The notes under the pieces: model-generated | The model's database searches: none | What the model was told of the DNA's origin: nothing | The model's input: only the letters and a program-made list of their open reading frames with translations | Part shown: one piece after another, positions 47,763 through 56,935 of the stretch | How the letters are laid out: each line of letters begins with the position of its first letter | Position numbering within the stretch: the first letter of the stretch is position 1 | Assembly: GCA_048465415.1 (NCBI GenBank) | Contig: DBFWLO010000023.1 | Span: 1 to 64,000 of the forward strand | Direction: 5' to 3' | Origin: Scatosoma sp048465415 | Lineage (GTDB): Bacteria > Bacillota > Clostridia > Christensenellales > Borkfalkiaceae | Length of the DNA: 64,000 nt | Position numbers and translations under genes: made by a program

Positions 47763-49451
47763 ATGGCGATAACCTTTCTTTTTTGCATTTTAGGCGCGAG
47801 ATTCTTTTACGTACAGGTCATGTGGAGCGGAGAACTCGGCTATCGCGCGATCGATCAATGGATGCGCGAGATCCCCGTGGTGGCGGAGCGCGGCCTGATC
47901 GTGGACCGCAACGGCGTGGCGCTCGCGGAAAACAATACCTCGTATACGGTGTTCGCCCGTTCCAACGCGGTCAAAGACAAAGCCGGTACGGCGCGCTTGC
48001 TCGCGGACGCGTTGTCCCTGGACGGGGAATCGCTGCAAAAGAAACTCGAATCGGTGAAAGCGTCGGAGATCACCGTCGCCAGGCACGTGGATAAGAGCGC
48101 GGTGGAGACGCTGGCGCAGTCCAATCCCGACGGCGTATACTATTCCCGCGACAATACGCGCGTTTATCCCAAAGGGGATTCGCTCTGTCAGGTGCTCGGT
48201 TTCACCTCCACGGACAATTCGGGAACCACGGGCGTGGAAAAATATTATAATAAGTTCCTGGCGGGAAATAACGGCGAATTGCTTTACGAAACCGATCTCG
48301 TCGGAATCAATCTCAAAGGCGCGGTAGCCGCTTACCGTCCCGCCGAGGACGGCATGAATATTCAGCTCACCGTCGATTACGGGATCCAGTCGGTCGTGGA
48401 AAGCGTTCTCAAAAAAGCCTATGAGGAACATTCTCCCGTTTCCGCGGAATGTATCGTTCTCGATCCCGACACTTTCGAGATCCTGGCGATGGCCAACTAT
48501 CCGGGGTACGATCTCAACGACGTGCCCCGCGACGAAACGGAACTCCTCAATTCGTTATCCCGCAATCGTATTGTATGCGATATTTACGAACCTGGTTCCA
48601 CCTTCAAGGTAATCACGGCCGCGGCGGACATCGAAGAATCCCTTCGCGGCAACCGCAACGCCTTTTCCACGAGCTACGTATTCCCCAGCAGCCGCACGCG
48701 TACGGTCGACGGTACGACGGTGAAATGCTGGAGCAACCATGCGAACGGCAAACATTGCAACCAGACGCTCGCCGATGCGCTCAACAACAGCTGCAACCCG
48801 TGTTTCACCGACATAGCGCTCGCTCTTGGCACGAATACTTTTTACGACTATCTCTCCGCGTTCGGCTTCGGAAAGACGACGGGCGTGGATTACAGCGGCG
48901 AAGCGCTCGGCATGCTCCTCCCGGAGACGGCGGTCAGGGACTGCGACCTCGCGCGTATCGGGTTCGGCCAAACGATCGCGGTGTCCGGTATTCAGCTCGC
49001 CTGCGCGACGGCCGCGGCGGTCAACGGCGGATATTATTATACGCCGCACCTTGTCAAAAGCATTTACGCTTCCGACGGCTACGTTTTAGAGAACGTAGAG
49101 AAATCCCTCAAAAACCGGACGGTGAGCGAAAAGGCCTCTTCGACGCTCGCCGCGATGCTGGAAGGCGTGGTGCGGGACGGAAGCGGCAAGAAAGCCTACA
49201 TAGAGGGCTACCGCGTCGGCGGCAAGACGGGCACGGCGCAAAAATACGAAAACGGGCATATCGCCGCTGGGAAATACGTATCTTCCTTCGTGGGCTTTTT
49301 CCCCGCGGATAAACCGCAGTATCTCGCGCTCGTCATCATCGACGAACCGCAGGGCGCTTATTACGGCAGCGCGGTGGCGGCGCCGTGCGCAAAAGAAATT
49401 TTTGAAGGAATTATCTCTCTGAAAAACATACAACCCTACCAAAGCGAATAA
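47763..49451 (+). CDS. ftsI: penicillin-binding protein (FtsI/SpoVD type), start unclear
   Basis: 562 residues from ATG 47763, but the true protein is probably longer. Upstream is 23 more in-frame codons after AAGGAG (47679-47684) with ATC, not ATG, at 47694; those codons read as the usual cytosolic N-terminus of this class. Transmembrane anchor FLFCILGARFFYVQV. Dimerisation domain to about 200. Transpeptidase motifs: STFK (in EPGSTFKVIT), SCN (in NNSCNPCF), KTG (in GGKTGTAQ). No PASTA repeats, so FtsI or SpoVD, not a StkP-linked PBP. Cross-links peptidoglycan at the septum. Confidence 0.88.
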   Translation: MAITFLFCILGARFFYVQVMWSGELGYRAIDQWMREIPVVAERGLIVDRNGVALAENNTSYTVFARSNAVKDKAGTARLLADALSLDGESLQKKLESVKASEITVARHVDKSAVETLAQSNPDGVYYSRDNTRVYPKGDSLCQVLGFTSTDNSGTTGVEKYYNKFLAGNNGELLYETDLVGINLKGAVAAYRPAEDGMNIQLTVDYGIQSVVESVLKKAYEEHSPVSAECIVLDPDTFEILAMANYPGYDLNDVPRDETELLNSLSRNRIVCDIYEPGSTFKVITAAADIEESLRGNRNAFSTSYVFPSSRTRTVDGTTVKCWSNHANGKHCNQTLADALNNSCNPCFTDIALALGTNTFYDYLSAFGFGKTTGVDYSGEALGMLLPETAVRDCDLARIGFGQTIAVSGIQLACATAAAVNGGYYYTPHLVKSIYASDGYVLENVEKSLKNRTVSEKASSTLAAMLEGVVRDGSGKKAYIEGYRVGGKTGTAQKYENGHIAAGKYVSSFVGFFPADKPQYLALVIIDEPQGAYYGSAVAAPCAKEIFEGIISLKNIQPYQSE

Positions 49452-49499
49452 ACATAGAAGGAAGGAAAAAAACAGCCGTCGGCTGAAAAGGGGTGTCTT

Positions 49500-51002
49500 A
49501 TGCTTTTATCGGAGCTTGCCGCCTGCGTGAAAGGCGCGCGTATCGTATGCGGCGCGAGGAACATGCAGGCGTCGGAAAATACGCCGGTCCGCGGGCTTAC
49601 GGCGGACAGTCGGTTTTGTTCGCCGGGAGATTTGTTTTTTTGTCTCTCGGGCGGAAAGACCGATTCGCACGTTTACGCGGGCGACGCGGAGGCGGGCGGC
49701 GCGGCCGCCGTGGTCTCGGAACGGGAGCTCGATCTGAAAATTCCCCAGATCGTCGTACCCGATTCCCGCCGGGCGATGAGCCTGATGGCTTCGGCTTTTT
49801 ACGGCCATGCCGCCAAGAAACTGAAAATTGTCGGCGTCACGGGCACCAACGGAAAAACGACCACTTCCTATATGCTCGCTTCGATCCTGCGCCGGGCCGG
49901 GAAATCGGTGGCGGTGGTGGGGACGCTGGGGATCTATTACGGCAAAAAACAGATCGCCCCCGAACTGACGACGCCCGATCCGATTTTTTTGCATAAGACG
50001 TTTGCCGATATGGTGAAAAGCGGCGTGGAATACGCCGTGATGGAGGTGTCCGCCCACGCGCTTTATTACCGCAAACACGAAGGAATTCCCTATACGGCCT
50101 GCATTTTTACCAACTTTACGCAGGATCATCTCGACTTTTTCGGCGGCATGCAGAAATATAAGGAAGCGAAAAAACTTCTCTTTGAAGCGGAGAAATGCCC
50201 GATCGCCATTCTGAACGGCGACGATGCGACGGGGCGGGAGATCGGAGCGGAGCGTTCGGAAGCGGATCGGACGGGAAAGACGCAGACGATTTTTTACGGC
50301 CTCGATTCTCCCGCGGAGATTTTCGCCGTTCTCACTTCGGAGACGCTTTACGGCAGCGAGTTTATGCTCAATCTCTCCGACAGTCTCTGCCGCATTTCCC
50401 TGCCGATGCCGGGAAAACATAACGTCTACAACGCAATGGCCGCGGCGGCGTGCGCCTATCATCTCGGGATCCGTACGGAAGCGATCGCGGGCGGACTCAA
50501 CGAGATGCAGCTGGTACGGGGAAGGTTGGAACCGGCGGGCAAATTCCGCGGCGCGGATATTTTCGTCGATTTCGCGCATACGCCGGACGGATTGGAAAAA
50601 TCCCTTTCCGCGCTCAAAAGACATTGTAAAGGCAGGCTCATCTGTCTCTTCGGCTGCGGCGGCAACCGCGATAAATCCAAACGGGCGCTGATGGGGGAGA
50701 CGGTGGCGAGGAAAGCGGATTTTTCCGTCCTCACCTCCGACAATCCCCGCTACGAGGATCCCTCGGACATCATCGCGGAGATCGAAAAAGGCTATCGGAG
50801 ATTTTCCGTGCATTACGCGATCGTGCCCGAGCGGGAGAAGGCGATCTACTACGCCGTAGGGCTTTTGAAAAAGGGCGACGTCCTGCTCGTAGCGGGCAAA
50901 GGCGGGGAAGATTATCAGGAGATAATGGGTATAAAATACTCCTATAACGACAATGCTGTAATCAGGGAGGCCGTAAGCAAAAAGCCGGAAAACCCGCTTT
51001 GA
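49500..51002 (+). CDS. murE: UDP-MurNAc-tripeptide synthetase (meso-DAP adding)
   Basis: 500 residues. Adds the third amino acid to UDP-MurNAc-L-Ala-D-Glu. P-loop VTGTNGKTTTSYML (about 114-127), Mur ligase central domain (FTNFTQDHLDFFGG), and TSDNPRYEDP (about 416-425), the DNPR signature of meso-diaminopimelate-specific enzymes. The wall is thus predicted to be DAP type. Starts ATG 49500 behind GGGGTGTCTT. Confidence 0.93.
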   Translation: MLLSELAACVKGARIVCGARNMQASENTPVRGLTADSRFCSPGDLFFCLSGGKTDSHVYAGDAEAGGAAAVVSERELDLKIPQIVVPDSRRAMSLMASAFYGHAAKKLKIVGVTGTNGKTTTSYMLASILRRAGKSVAVVGTLGIYYGKKQIAPELTTPDPIFLHKTFADMVKSGVEYAVMEVSAHALYYRKHEGIPYTACIFTNFTQDHLDFFGGMQKYKEAKKLLFEAEKCPIAILNGDDATGREIGAERSEADRTGKTQTIFYGLDSPAEIFAVLTSETLYGSEFMLNLSDSLCRISLPMPGKHNVYNAMAAAACAYHLGIRTEAIAGGLNEMQLVRGRLEPAGKFRGADIFVDFAHTPDGLEKSLSALKRHCKGRLICLFGCGGNRDKSKRALMGETVARKADFSVLTSDNPRYEDPSDIIAEIEKGYRRFSVHYAIVPEREKAIYYAVGLLKKGDVLLVAGKGGEDYQEIMGIKYSYNDNAVIREAVSKKPENPL

Positions 51003-51013
51003 TGCCTTGATTT

Positions 51014-51967
51014 ATGAAAAATTATTTTGTCGCCGCGCTCGTCGCGTTTTGCCTGTCTCTCGCCTTCTGCTTTCTCCTCATACCCATTCTAAGAAAACTC
51101 AAAGCCGGACAGAACATTCTCTCTTACGTAAAAGAACACAAAGGCAAAAGCGGTACGCCCACGATGGGCGGACTGGCTTTTGTTTTGTCCGCGATCCTCG
51201 CGGAAAGTATCTTTCTGAAAAAATTCGACCGCGTGGCGATCGTTGCGCTCACCGTCGGGTTTGCCTACCTGCTCGTCGGCTTCCTCGACGATTTCCTCAA
51301 AAAGAAACACAAGGAAAATCTCGGTCTCCGCGCCTGGCAGAAGGCGCTTTTCCAAGCCTTCGCCGCCGTGTTCGCCGGGCTCTTTTGCCTCCGCGCGGGG
51401 CTTACGACCTTGAATCTTCCCTTTACGGACAAAAGTATCGACATCGGCGTCTGGATGTTTCCTCTGGCCGTGTTCGTCTTTCTCGCCACCGTCAACAGCG
51501 TCAATCTGACCGACGGATTGGACGGGCTGGCGGCGGGCGTCAGCGTCCCGTTCTTTCTTTTTCTCGGGATCCTCATCGTGATCCAGGGCAGGTTTTCTTC
51601 CCTCGCGCTGCTTTCGTTCTGTATCTGCGGCGCGTTGACGGCCTACCTTCTCTTCAATATCTCTCCCGCTTCCGTCTTTATGGGCGACACCGGTTCTCTC
51701 GCGCTCGGCGGCTTCGCTTCCTGTATCGGTGTTTTCACGGGAAACACTTTATACATTGCGGTGGTGGGGATTATGTTCGTCGTTTCGAGCATAACCGTGA
51801 TCGTTCAGGTAATATATTATAAAGCGACGGGCGGGAAGCGCGTCTTTCTGATGGCTCCCGTGCATCACCATTTCCAGGAAAAAGGCTATTCGGAGTGTAA
51901 AATTTCCTATGCTTACGCCGTGATCACCGCGCTTTTGGGACTCGTCTCTGTGCTGGCGATCCTTTGA
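51014..51967 (+). CDS. mraY: phospho-MurNAc-pentapeptide transferase
   Basis: 317 residues, ten transmembrane helices. Transfers phospho-MurNAc-pentapeptide to undecaprenyl phosphate to make lipid I. Key motifs: HKGKSGTPTMGGL (about 37-49), VGFLDDFLKK (about 91-100), NSVNLTDGLDGLA (about 161-173) and the MAPVHHHFQEKG end (about 287-298). Directly follows murE with 11 bases between. Confidence 0.95.
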   Translation: MKNYFVAALVAFCLSLAFCFLLIPILRKLKAGQNILSYVKEHKGKSGTPTMGGLAFVLSAILAESIFLKKFDRVAIVALTVGFAYLLVGFLDDFLKKKHKENLGLRAWQKALFQAFAAVFAGLFCLRAGLTTLNLPFTDKSIDIGVWMFPLAVFVFLATVNSVNLTDGLDGLAAGVSVPFFLFLGILIVIQGRFSSLALLSFCICGALTAYLLFNISPASVFMGDTGSLALGGFASCIGVFTGNTLYIAVVGIMFVVSSITVIVQVIYYKATGGKRVFLMAPVHHHFQEKGYSECKISYAYAVITALLGLVSVLAIL

Positions 51968-52011
51968 GAAGCGAAGGCGTAAGAAAAATCTAAAATCAGA
52001 CGGAGGCTAAG

Positions 52012-53517
52012 ATGTATCCCGCAAGACAGACTTTTTTGGTGCTCGGCTTATCCCGCTCCGGGTGCGCCGCGGCGGAATTCTTACTCGAAAAGAAAGCGAA
52101 AGTATATATTTACGACGACGTGCCCGGCGACGCGGTGGAAAAATCCGCGCGGATCTTAGAGGACAAGGGGGCGGAACGGGCGACGAAGGAACAGCTTTCC
52201 CGCATGCACGAGATATGCGACGCGCTCGTGTTGAGTCCGGGTATCCCCATCGATCACCCCACGGCGGTGGCTTTCAAGCGCAGCCGCAAAGCGGTGGTGG
52301 GGGAAACGGAGCTCGCGGCGAGATATATGCGCTGTCCCGTCGTCGCGGTGACGGGCACGAACGGCAAGACGACCACCGTGAGCATGCTGGAAAAGATTCT
52401 TTCCGAGGGCGGGTATAAGGCGCAGGCGTGCGGCAATATCGGCTCTCCGATGATCAGACACGCCGGGCTCAAAGAAAACGAGATCGCCGTCGCGGAGATT
52501 TCCAGCTTTCAGCTCGAAACTCTCAATTCTCTCTGTCCTCACGTGGGCGTGGTGCTGAACGTCACGGAAGACCATCTCAACCGCCACTACAATATGGAGA
52601 ACTACATATTCCTCAAAAGCAAACTTTTGAAAAACAGCACGGAAGCGGAATACGCGGTGCTCAATTTCGACGACGGAATCGTGCGCGGCTTCGCGGAAAA
52701 GACCAAGGCGCGTATCCTGTATTTTTCCGTTCGGGAACGGGTGCACGGCGCCTACCTCGAAAACGGGATGCTGTATTTCTGCGGCGAAAAGATCATGCAG
52801 GCCGCCGACCTGCTCACGGACGGACTGCATAACGTTCAGAACGCCCTCGCCGCGATCGCCGCGGCGAAAGTGATGGGCGTGAGTTCGGAAAGCATCGCCC
52901 GCTCCCTTTCCTCCTTCAAGGGGATCCGGCACCGCATCGAGCTCGTGGGAGAAGCGGACGGCGTAAAATACGTGGACGACTCCAAAGGCACCAACGTCGA
53001 CGCCACGATCAAGGCGGTAGGGTGCATGAAGGAAGACACGGTGCTGCTGCTCGGCGGCAAAGACAAAGGCTACGATTACGATAAGCTGTTCGTGAAACTG
53101 CGTTCCTCTCCGGTCGTGCACGCCGTGTTGTACGGGGAAAACCGTTTTCGTCTGTTCGAGAGCGCGCTGCGCTGCGGCTTTGAAAGAATGACGCTGTGCG
53201 TGAACTTCGAGTTCGCGGTGCGGCTCGCCCGCATGCTGGCGGAACGCGGCCAGACGGTTCTGCTGAGTCCCGCGAGCGCAAGTTTCGACGAGTTCGCAAG
53301 TTATGAAGAAAGAGGTGATAAATTTGTCGCAATCGTCCGTTCCTTCGAAGAAGAAGCCTTCCGCGAAAAAGCGCGGGAAATCCCGGAAAAACCGGCCGAC
53401 GCCGCCGCCCTTCCCGAGCCCGATGGCCGCGGCGACGGCGACAGCGCCCTCCTTCCCGCAGATACGCATGAGGACGGAAGCGCGGCCGGAGACGAAACGG
53501 AAGGAGAGGACGAGTAG
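52012..53517 (+). CDS. murD: UDP-MurNAc-L-Ala-D-Glu ligase
   Basis: 501 residues, about 50 more than usual. Adds D-Glu to UDP-MurNAc-L-Ala. P-loop VAVTGTNGKTTTVSML (about 112-127), LNVTEDHLNRHYNMENY and DSKGTNVDAT (about 325) match the family; the conserved end is SPASASFDEFASYEERG (about 422-438). The last 50 or so residues are acidic and unstructured, and the DNA of this tail also codes, in another frame, the start of ftsW. Confidence 0.93.
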   Translation: MYPARQTFLVLGLSRSGCAAAEFLLEKKAKVYIYDDVPGDAVEKSARILEDKGAERATKEQLSRMHEICDALVLSPGIPIDHPTAVAFKRSRKAVVGETELAARYMRCPVVAVTGTNGKTTTVSMLEKILSEGGYKAQACGNIGSPMIRHAGLKENEIAVAEISSFQLETLNSLCPHVGVVLNVTEDHLNRHYNMENYIFLKSKLLKNSTEAEYAVLNFDDGIVRGFAEKTKARILYFSVRERVHGAYLENGMLYFCGEKIMQAADLLTDGLHNVQNALAAIAAAKVMGVSSESIARSLSSFKGIRHRIELVGEADGVKYVDDSKGTNVDATIKAVGCMKEDTVLLLGGKDKGYDYDKLFVKLRSSPVVHAVLYGENRFRLFESALRCGFERMTLCVNFEFAVRLARMLAERGQTVLLSPASASFDEFASYEERGDKFVAIVRSFEEEAFREKAREIPEKPADAAALPEPDGRGDGDSALLPADTHEDGSAAGDETEGEDE

Positions 53518-54652
53518 AGTCGTTGGAGATCTCTCCATTCCCATTCTGACGCTGCTTCTTTCGGCGTTCGGCGTACTGATGGTCTACTCCGCAAGCTCGT
53601 ATACGGCGAAAACACAGTACGGCGACGAGTTTTATTTCATGAAGAAGCAGCTTTTAGGGTTCGTCCTGGGCGCGGCCGCGCTCCTTGCTCTGGGCTTTTT
53701 CGACTATCGCAGGCTGAAAAAAATCAGATACATAGCCCTGATCGTACCGATGATCCTCCTGGCGCTCGTTTTCGTGCCGGGGATCGGGAAGAGCAACTAC
53801 GGCGCGACGCGTTGGATAGGGATAGGCAGTATCACCGTGCAGCCCTCCGAGCTCGCCAAGTACGGCTTCGTCATCTTTGCCGCCGCCTATATGTCCGAGC
53901 ACATGGAGGCGATGCGTACTTTCAGGGGCATGCTGCCGGTATTGGCCGCGGGCGGCGCCGTCTGCGTGCTCATCATCATCGAGCCGAATATGTCGGTGAC
54001 GATGTGCGTGGGGCTTTTGATGCTGGCGATGATCTTTCTCGGCGGCACGAAGATGCGCAATTTTCTCGTCATTCTCATTCCCGCGCTCGTCGCCGTGCCC
54101 GTGCTCATTCTCATGGAGCCGTACCGTCTCCTGCGCCTGAGCGCGTTCATCGATCCCTGGGCTTCGCCGAAAGACGAGGGGTATCAGCTGATCCAGTCGC
54201 TTTACGCGCTCGGCAACGGCGGCTGGTTTGGAACGGGACTGTTTCGGTCGCGGCAGAAATACAGATTTTTACCGTTCGCCGAGAGCGATTTCATTCTTTC
54301 GATCATCGGCGAAGAATTCGGATTCGCGGGAATCTGTATCCTTTTTGCTCTCTGCGGCATACTTATCTATAAAGGCATCAAAACGGCGGCAGAGTCGGAC
54401 GATTTCTTTTCCTTCCTCTTAGCTTCGGGGATCACGCTCGTGTACGGTATCCAGACGGTAATAAACGCGCTGGTGGTGAGCGGTACGATCCCCCCGACGG
54501 GACTGCCGCTGCCGCTCATCAGTTCGGGCAATACCTCGCTCATCATCACGATGGCGTCGATGGGGATCCTGTACGGGATTTCCCGCCGCAACGCCATGGA
54601 CAGAGCGGGGGGAAAAACAGGCGCAAAAAGGGTGAACAAACGCCGTAGATAA
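53303..54652 (+). CDS. ftsW: FtsW/SpoVE septal glycosyltransferase
   Basis: 449 residues from ATG 53303, or 442 from TTG near 53323, where AGAGGTGAT is better placed. A SEDS protein with about ten transmembrane helices, polymerising lipid II at the septum with its partner PBP. Motifs: VYSASSYTA (residues 92-100), FFDYRRLKKIRY, ATRWIGIGSITVQPSELAKYG-type central part and PPTGLPLPLISSG (about 396-408). The first 70 residues are Lys/Arg/Pro-rich, cytosolic and encoded inside the murD 3' end (out of frame, about 200 bases). Confidence 0.9.
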   Translation: MKKEVINLSQSSVPSKKKPSAKKRGKSRKNRPTPPPFPSPMAAATATAPSFPQIRMRTEARPETKRKERTSRVVGDLSIPILTLLLSAFGVLMVYSASSYTAKTQYGDEFYFMKKQLLGFVLGAAALLALGFFDYRRLKKIRYIALIVPMILLALVFVPGIGKSNYGATRWIGIGSITVQPSELAKYGFVIFAAAYMSEHMEAMRTFRGMLPVLAAGGAVCVLIIIEPNMSVTMCVGLLMLAMIFLGGTKMRNFLVILIPALVAVPVLILMEPYRLLRLSAFIDPWASPKDEGYQLIQSLYALGNGGWFGTGLFRSRQKYRFLPFAESDFILSIIGEEFGFAGICILFALCGILIYKGIKTAAESDDFFSFLLASGITLVYGIQTVINALVVSGTIPPTGLPLPLISSGNTSLIITMASMGILYGISRRNAMDRAGGKTGAKRVNKRRR

Positions 54653-54684
54653 TTCATACAATGGAACATAAGGAGTTATATTGT

Positions 54685-55941
54685 ATGGATAAATTTATTA
54701 TAGAAGGCGGCGGAAAACTTTACGGCAGAACGGAGATCCAGTCCGCGAAAAATTCCGTACTGCCGCTTCTTGCCGCTTCTGTTTTAACCGATGAACAAGT
54801 GACAATACGAGATGTGCCCGCCATCTCGGACGTGGAAAATATGTTGCACATACTCAGCGAACTCGGTTGTAAAATCATCCGGACGAAAGACAGTGTGATC
54901 ATAGACAGCGTGAACGCAGTTTCCCACGAAATCCCCGCGAGGCTTACAAAGGAACTGCGTTCTTCCGTTTTTATGCTGGGTTCCGTACTCACCCGATTCC
55001 ACCGCGCCAAGATCTCTTACCCCGGCGGCTGCGACATAGGACTGAGGCCCATCGATCTGCATCTTTCGGGGCTCAAACGTCTCGGCGTGAAGATCGTCGA
55101 AGAAAACGGTTACATATCTTGCAGCGCCGACCGGCTCTCGGGCGCGGACGTACTTCTCGATTTTCCGAGCGTGGGGGCGACGGAAAATATTATGCTCGCG
55201 GCCGTGCGCGCGGACGGGACCACCGTTATCCGAAACGCGGCGAAGGAACCGGAGATCGTCGATTTGCAGAATTTTCTCAACGAAATGGGGGCGAAGATCA
55301 GCGGCGCCGGCGGAGGGACCGTTTTCATCGAGGGGGTGAAAACGCTGCACGGCGTGGAATACCGACCGATCAAAGACAGAATCGAGGCGGGAACCTTTCT
55401 CATCGCGGCGGCTTCCTGCGGCGGCGAAATCGAGATGGAAGGGGTGGCTCAGGAAAATATTGCGGCCCTTTTGCATAAACTGCGTGAAAACGGTTGCAAA
55501 ATACATATAAAAAATGATAAAATAATCTTAAAGAGCGACGGCTCGCTCGTTGCCGCCGATCTGATCGAGACTACGCCGTTCCCGGGTTTTCCCACGGACT
55601 TGCAGGCGCAGTTTTCCGCGCTGTCCTGTACGGCCAAAGGCACGACGCTGGTGGTGGAGAATCTTTTCGAGACGCGCTATAAATATGCGGGCGAGCTCAA
55701 ACGCATGGGCGCGGACATCACGGTGCGCGGCAGGAACGCCGTTATCCGCGGCGTCGACAGACTGCACGGCGCGTGCGTGACCGCCGGAGATCTTCGCGGC
55801 GGGGCGGCGCTCGTCTTAGCGGCGCTGAAAGCGGAAGGTCAAAGTTCCGTGGCGGACTTGTCCCATATCGACCGGGGCTACGCGGACTTTGAATATAAAC
55901 TGAAAAAACTCGGCGCGCGGATCCGACGGGTGCGCGTGTAA
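54685..55941 (+). CDS. murA: UDP-GlcNAc 1-carboxyvinyltransferase
   Basis: 418 residues from ATG 54685 (AAGGAG at 54670-54675); the ATG at 54661 is too early. First committed step of peptidoglycan synthesis: PEP plus UDP-GlcNAc. Lys22 (in QSAKNSVLP) and catalytic Cys116 (in GGCDIGLRPIDLHL) are present, so fosfomycin should be able to bind. Ends with RGYADFEYKLKKLGARI. It follows ftsW, where murG stands in many genomes. Confidence 0.94.
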   Translation: MDKFIIEGGGKLYGRTEIQSAKNSVLPLLAASVLTDEQVTIRDVPAISDVENMLHILSELGCKIIRTKDSVIIDSVNAVSHEIPARLTKELRSSVFMLGSVLTRFHRAKISYPGGCDIGLRPIDLHLSGLKRLGVKIVEENGYISCSADRLSGADVLLDFPSVGATENIMLAAVRADGTTVIRNAAKEPEIVDLQNFLNEMGAKISGAGGGTVFIEGVKTLHGVEYRPIKDRIEAGTFLIAAASCGGEIEMEGVAQENIAALLHKLRENGCKIHIKNDKIILKSDGSLVAADLIETTPFPGFPTDLQAQFSALSCTAKGTTLVVENLFETRYKYAGELKRMGADITVRGRNAVIRGVDRLHGACVTAGDLRGGAALVLAALKAEGQSSVADLSHIDRGYADFEYKLKKLGARIRRVRV

Positions 55942-55989
55942 CGTTTCAGCGGGTTTCCCGGAATACAGCCCGACGAAGGATAGAAAAGC

Positions 55990-56778
55990 ATGCATAAGAA
56001 AAACGTAATCGCAATTATATTAACGGCGGTCATTTTCATCTCCGCCGCCGTGCTCGGCGTCTCGTCCGTCTATCGGGTGAGCGCGGTCACTCTGGACGCC
56101 CCCGTGATTTCGGAGGCTGCGAAAGAGGAAGCGGCGGAGCTTCAAAAACTGCTGCTCGAACGGTATAAAAACGAAAGCATTTTTTTCGTCAAGGGGGAGG
56201 AAGCCGGGGAAGATTTCGCGAAGTTTCCCTATTTCCGTATGACTTCCTTCAAAAAGGCTTATCCCAACCGCCTCGTCGTCACGGCCTCGGAGGACGCGGA
56301 GGTTTATGCTTTTAAACAGGGGGAACTTTATTATATTCTCGGCGTCGACGGAACGATCCTGGGCACTCGCGCCGAGCCTTCCAACCGTTCGGACGGGGCG
56401 GACAACGTGATCGTCACCGGAGCTTTTGTTTCCGGCGAACGCGGGGAAAAGATCGCCGGAGACGCGTGCGTGCCTTGGTTTTTGGAACTGGGCGCCGAAG
56501 CCTCGCGGCTTTTGAACGGTTTCAGAAGCAACGTTTCCGCGGCGGAGATTTTCCAGCCCACTGTTTCGCCGGCGGACGTGACGTTTTGTCTCTTCATGCG
56601 GGAGGGGGTGAAAGTCAACGTGCATAATCCCGGAACCCTGACGAAAAAGAAAACGGAGGCGTTCGTGGAAAAGTATCTTTCTTTGGAGGATCAGGAAAGA
56701 CTGGGGGGCAGGATCGAGGTGACGGACGACGCGCTCTCTCCCGGCGAAGTGATCGTTTCCTATTCGAGGGAGACTTGA
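55990..56778 (+). CDS. ftsQ: FtsQ/DivIB-like division protein
   Basis: 262 residues. Short cytosolic start, one transmembrane helix (VIAIILTAVIFISAAVLGV), a POTRA-like segment (VSAVTLDAPVISEAAKEE... QKLLLERYKNESIFF), then a beta domain (about 95-220) and a C-terminal tail. This is the arrangement of FtsQ/DivIB, which scaffolds the divisome outside the membrane. No motif is strongly conserved in this family; position between murA and ftsA/ftsZ supports it. Followed by a terminator. Confidence 0.75.
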   Translation: MHKKNVIAIILTAVIFISAAVLGVSSVYRVSAVTLDAPVISEAAKEEAAELQKLLLERYKNESIFFVKGEEAGEDFAKFPYFRMTSFKKAYPNRLVVTASEDAEVYAFKQGELYYILGVDGTILGTRAEPSNRSDGADNVIVTGAFVSGERGEKIAGDACVPWFLELGAEASRLLNGFRSNVSAAEIFQPTVSPADVTFCLFMREGVKVNVHNPGTLTKKKTEAFVEKYLSLEDQERLGGRIEVTDDALSPGEVIVSYSRET

Positions 56779-56802
56779 AAAACGGCGGAGTGTCTTTTTC
56801 AG

Positions 56803-56826
56803 ACGCGGCGAAAGCCGCGTTTTTTT
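56803..56826 (+). terminator. terminator of the mraZ-ftsQ operon
   Basis: ACGCGGC-GAAA-GCCGCGT, perfect arms with a GNRA loop, then seven T. It separates ftsQ from ftsA-ftsZ. Confidence 0.85.
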
Positions 56827-56846
56827 GTGTTTTTTTTCTCAATTCG

Positions 56847-56875
56847 TTGACATCGCCGTATAAATAGTGTATAAT
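56847..56875 (+). promoter_or_regulatory. consensus promoter of ftsA-ftsZ
   Basis: TTGACA, 17 bp, TATAAT, 60 bases before the ftsA-like ATG. It makes ftsA-ftsZ a separate transcription unit. Confidence 0.8.
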
Positions 56876-56935
56876 AAGGAAAATGTATTCTTTCATACCT
56901 TCATTCAAATTGTTTTTACGGAGCGGACGGAAATT

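Noticed and set aside
49506..50813. 435-residue minus-strand frame over murE
   Set aside because: Antisense shadow of a GC-rich gene with all Mur ligase motifs.
52156..53544. 462-residue minus-strand frame over murD
   Set aside because: Antisense shadow; murD motifs and codon use support the plus strand.
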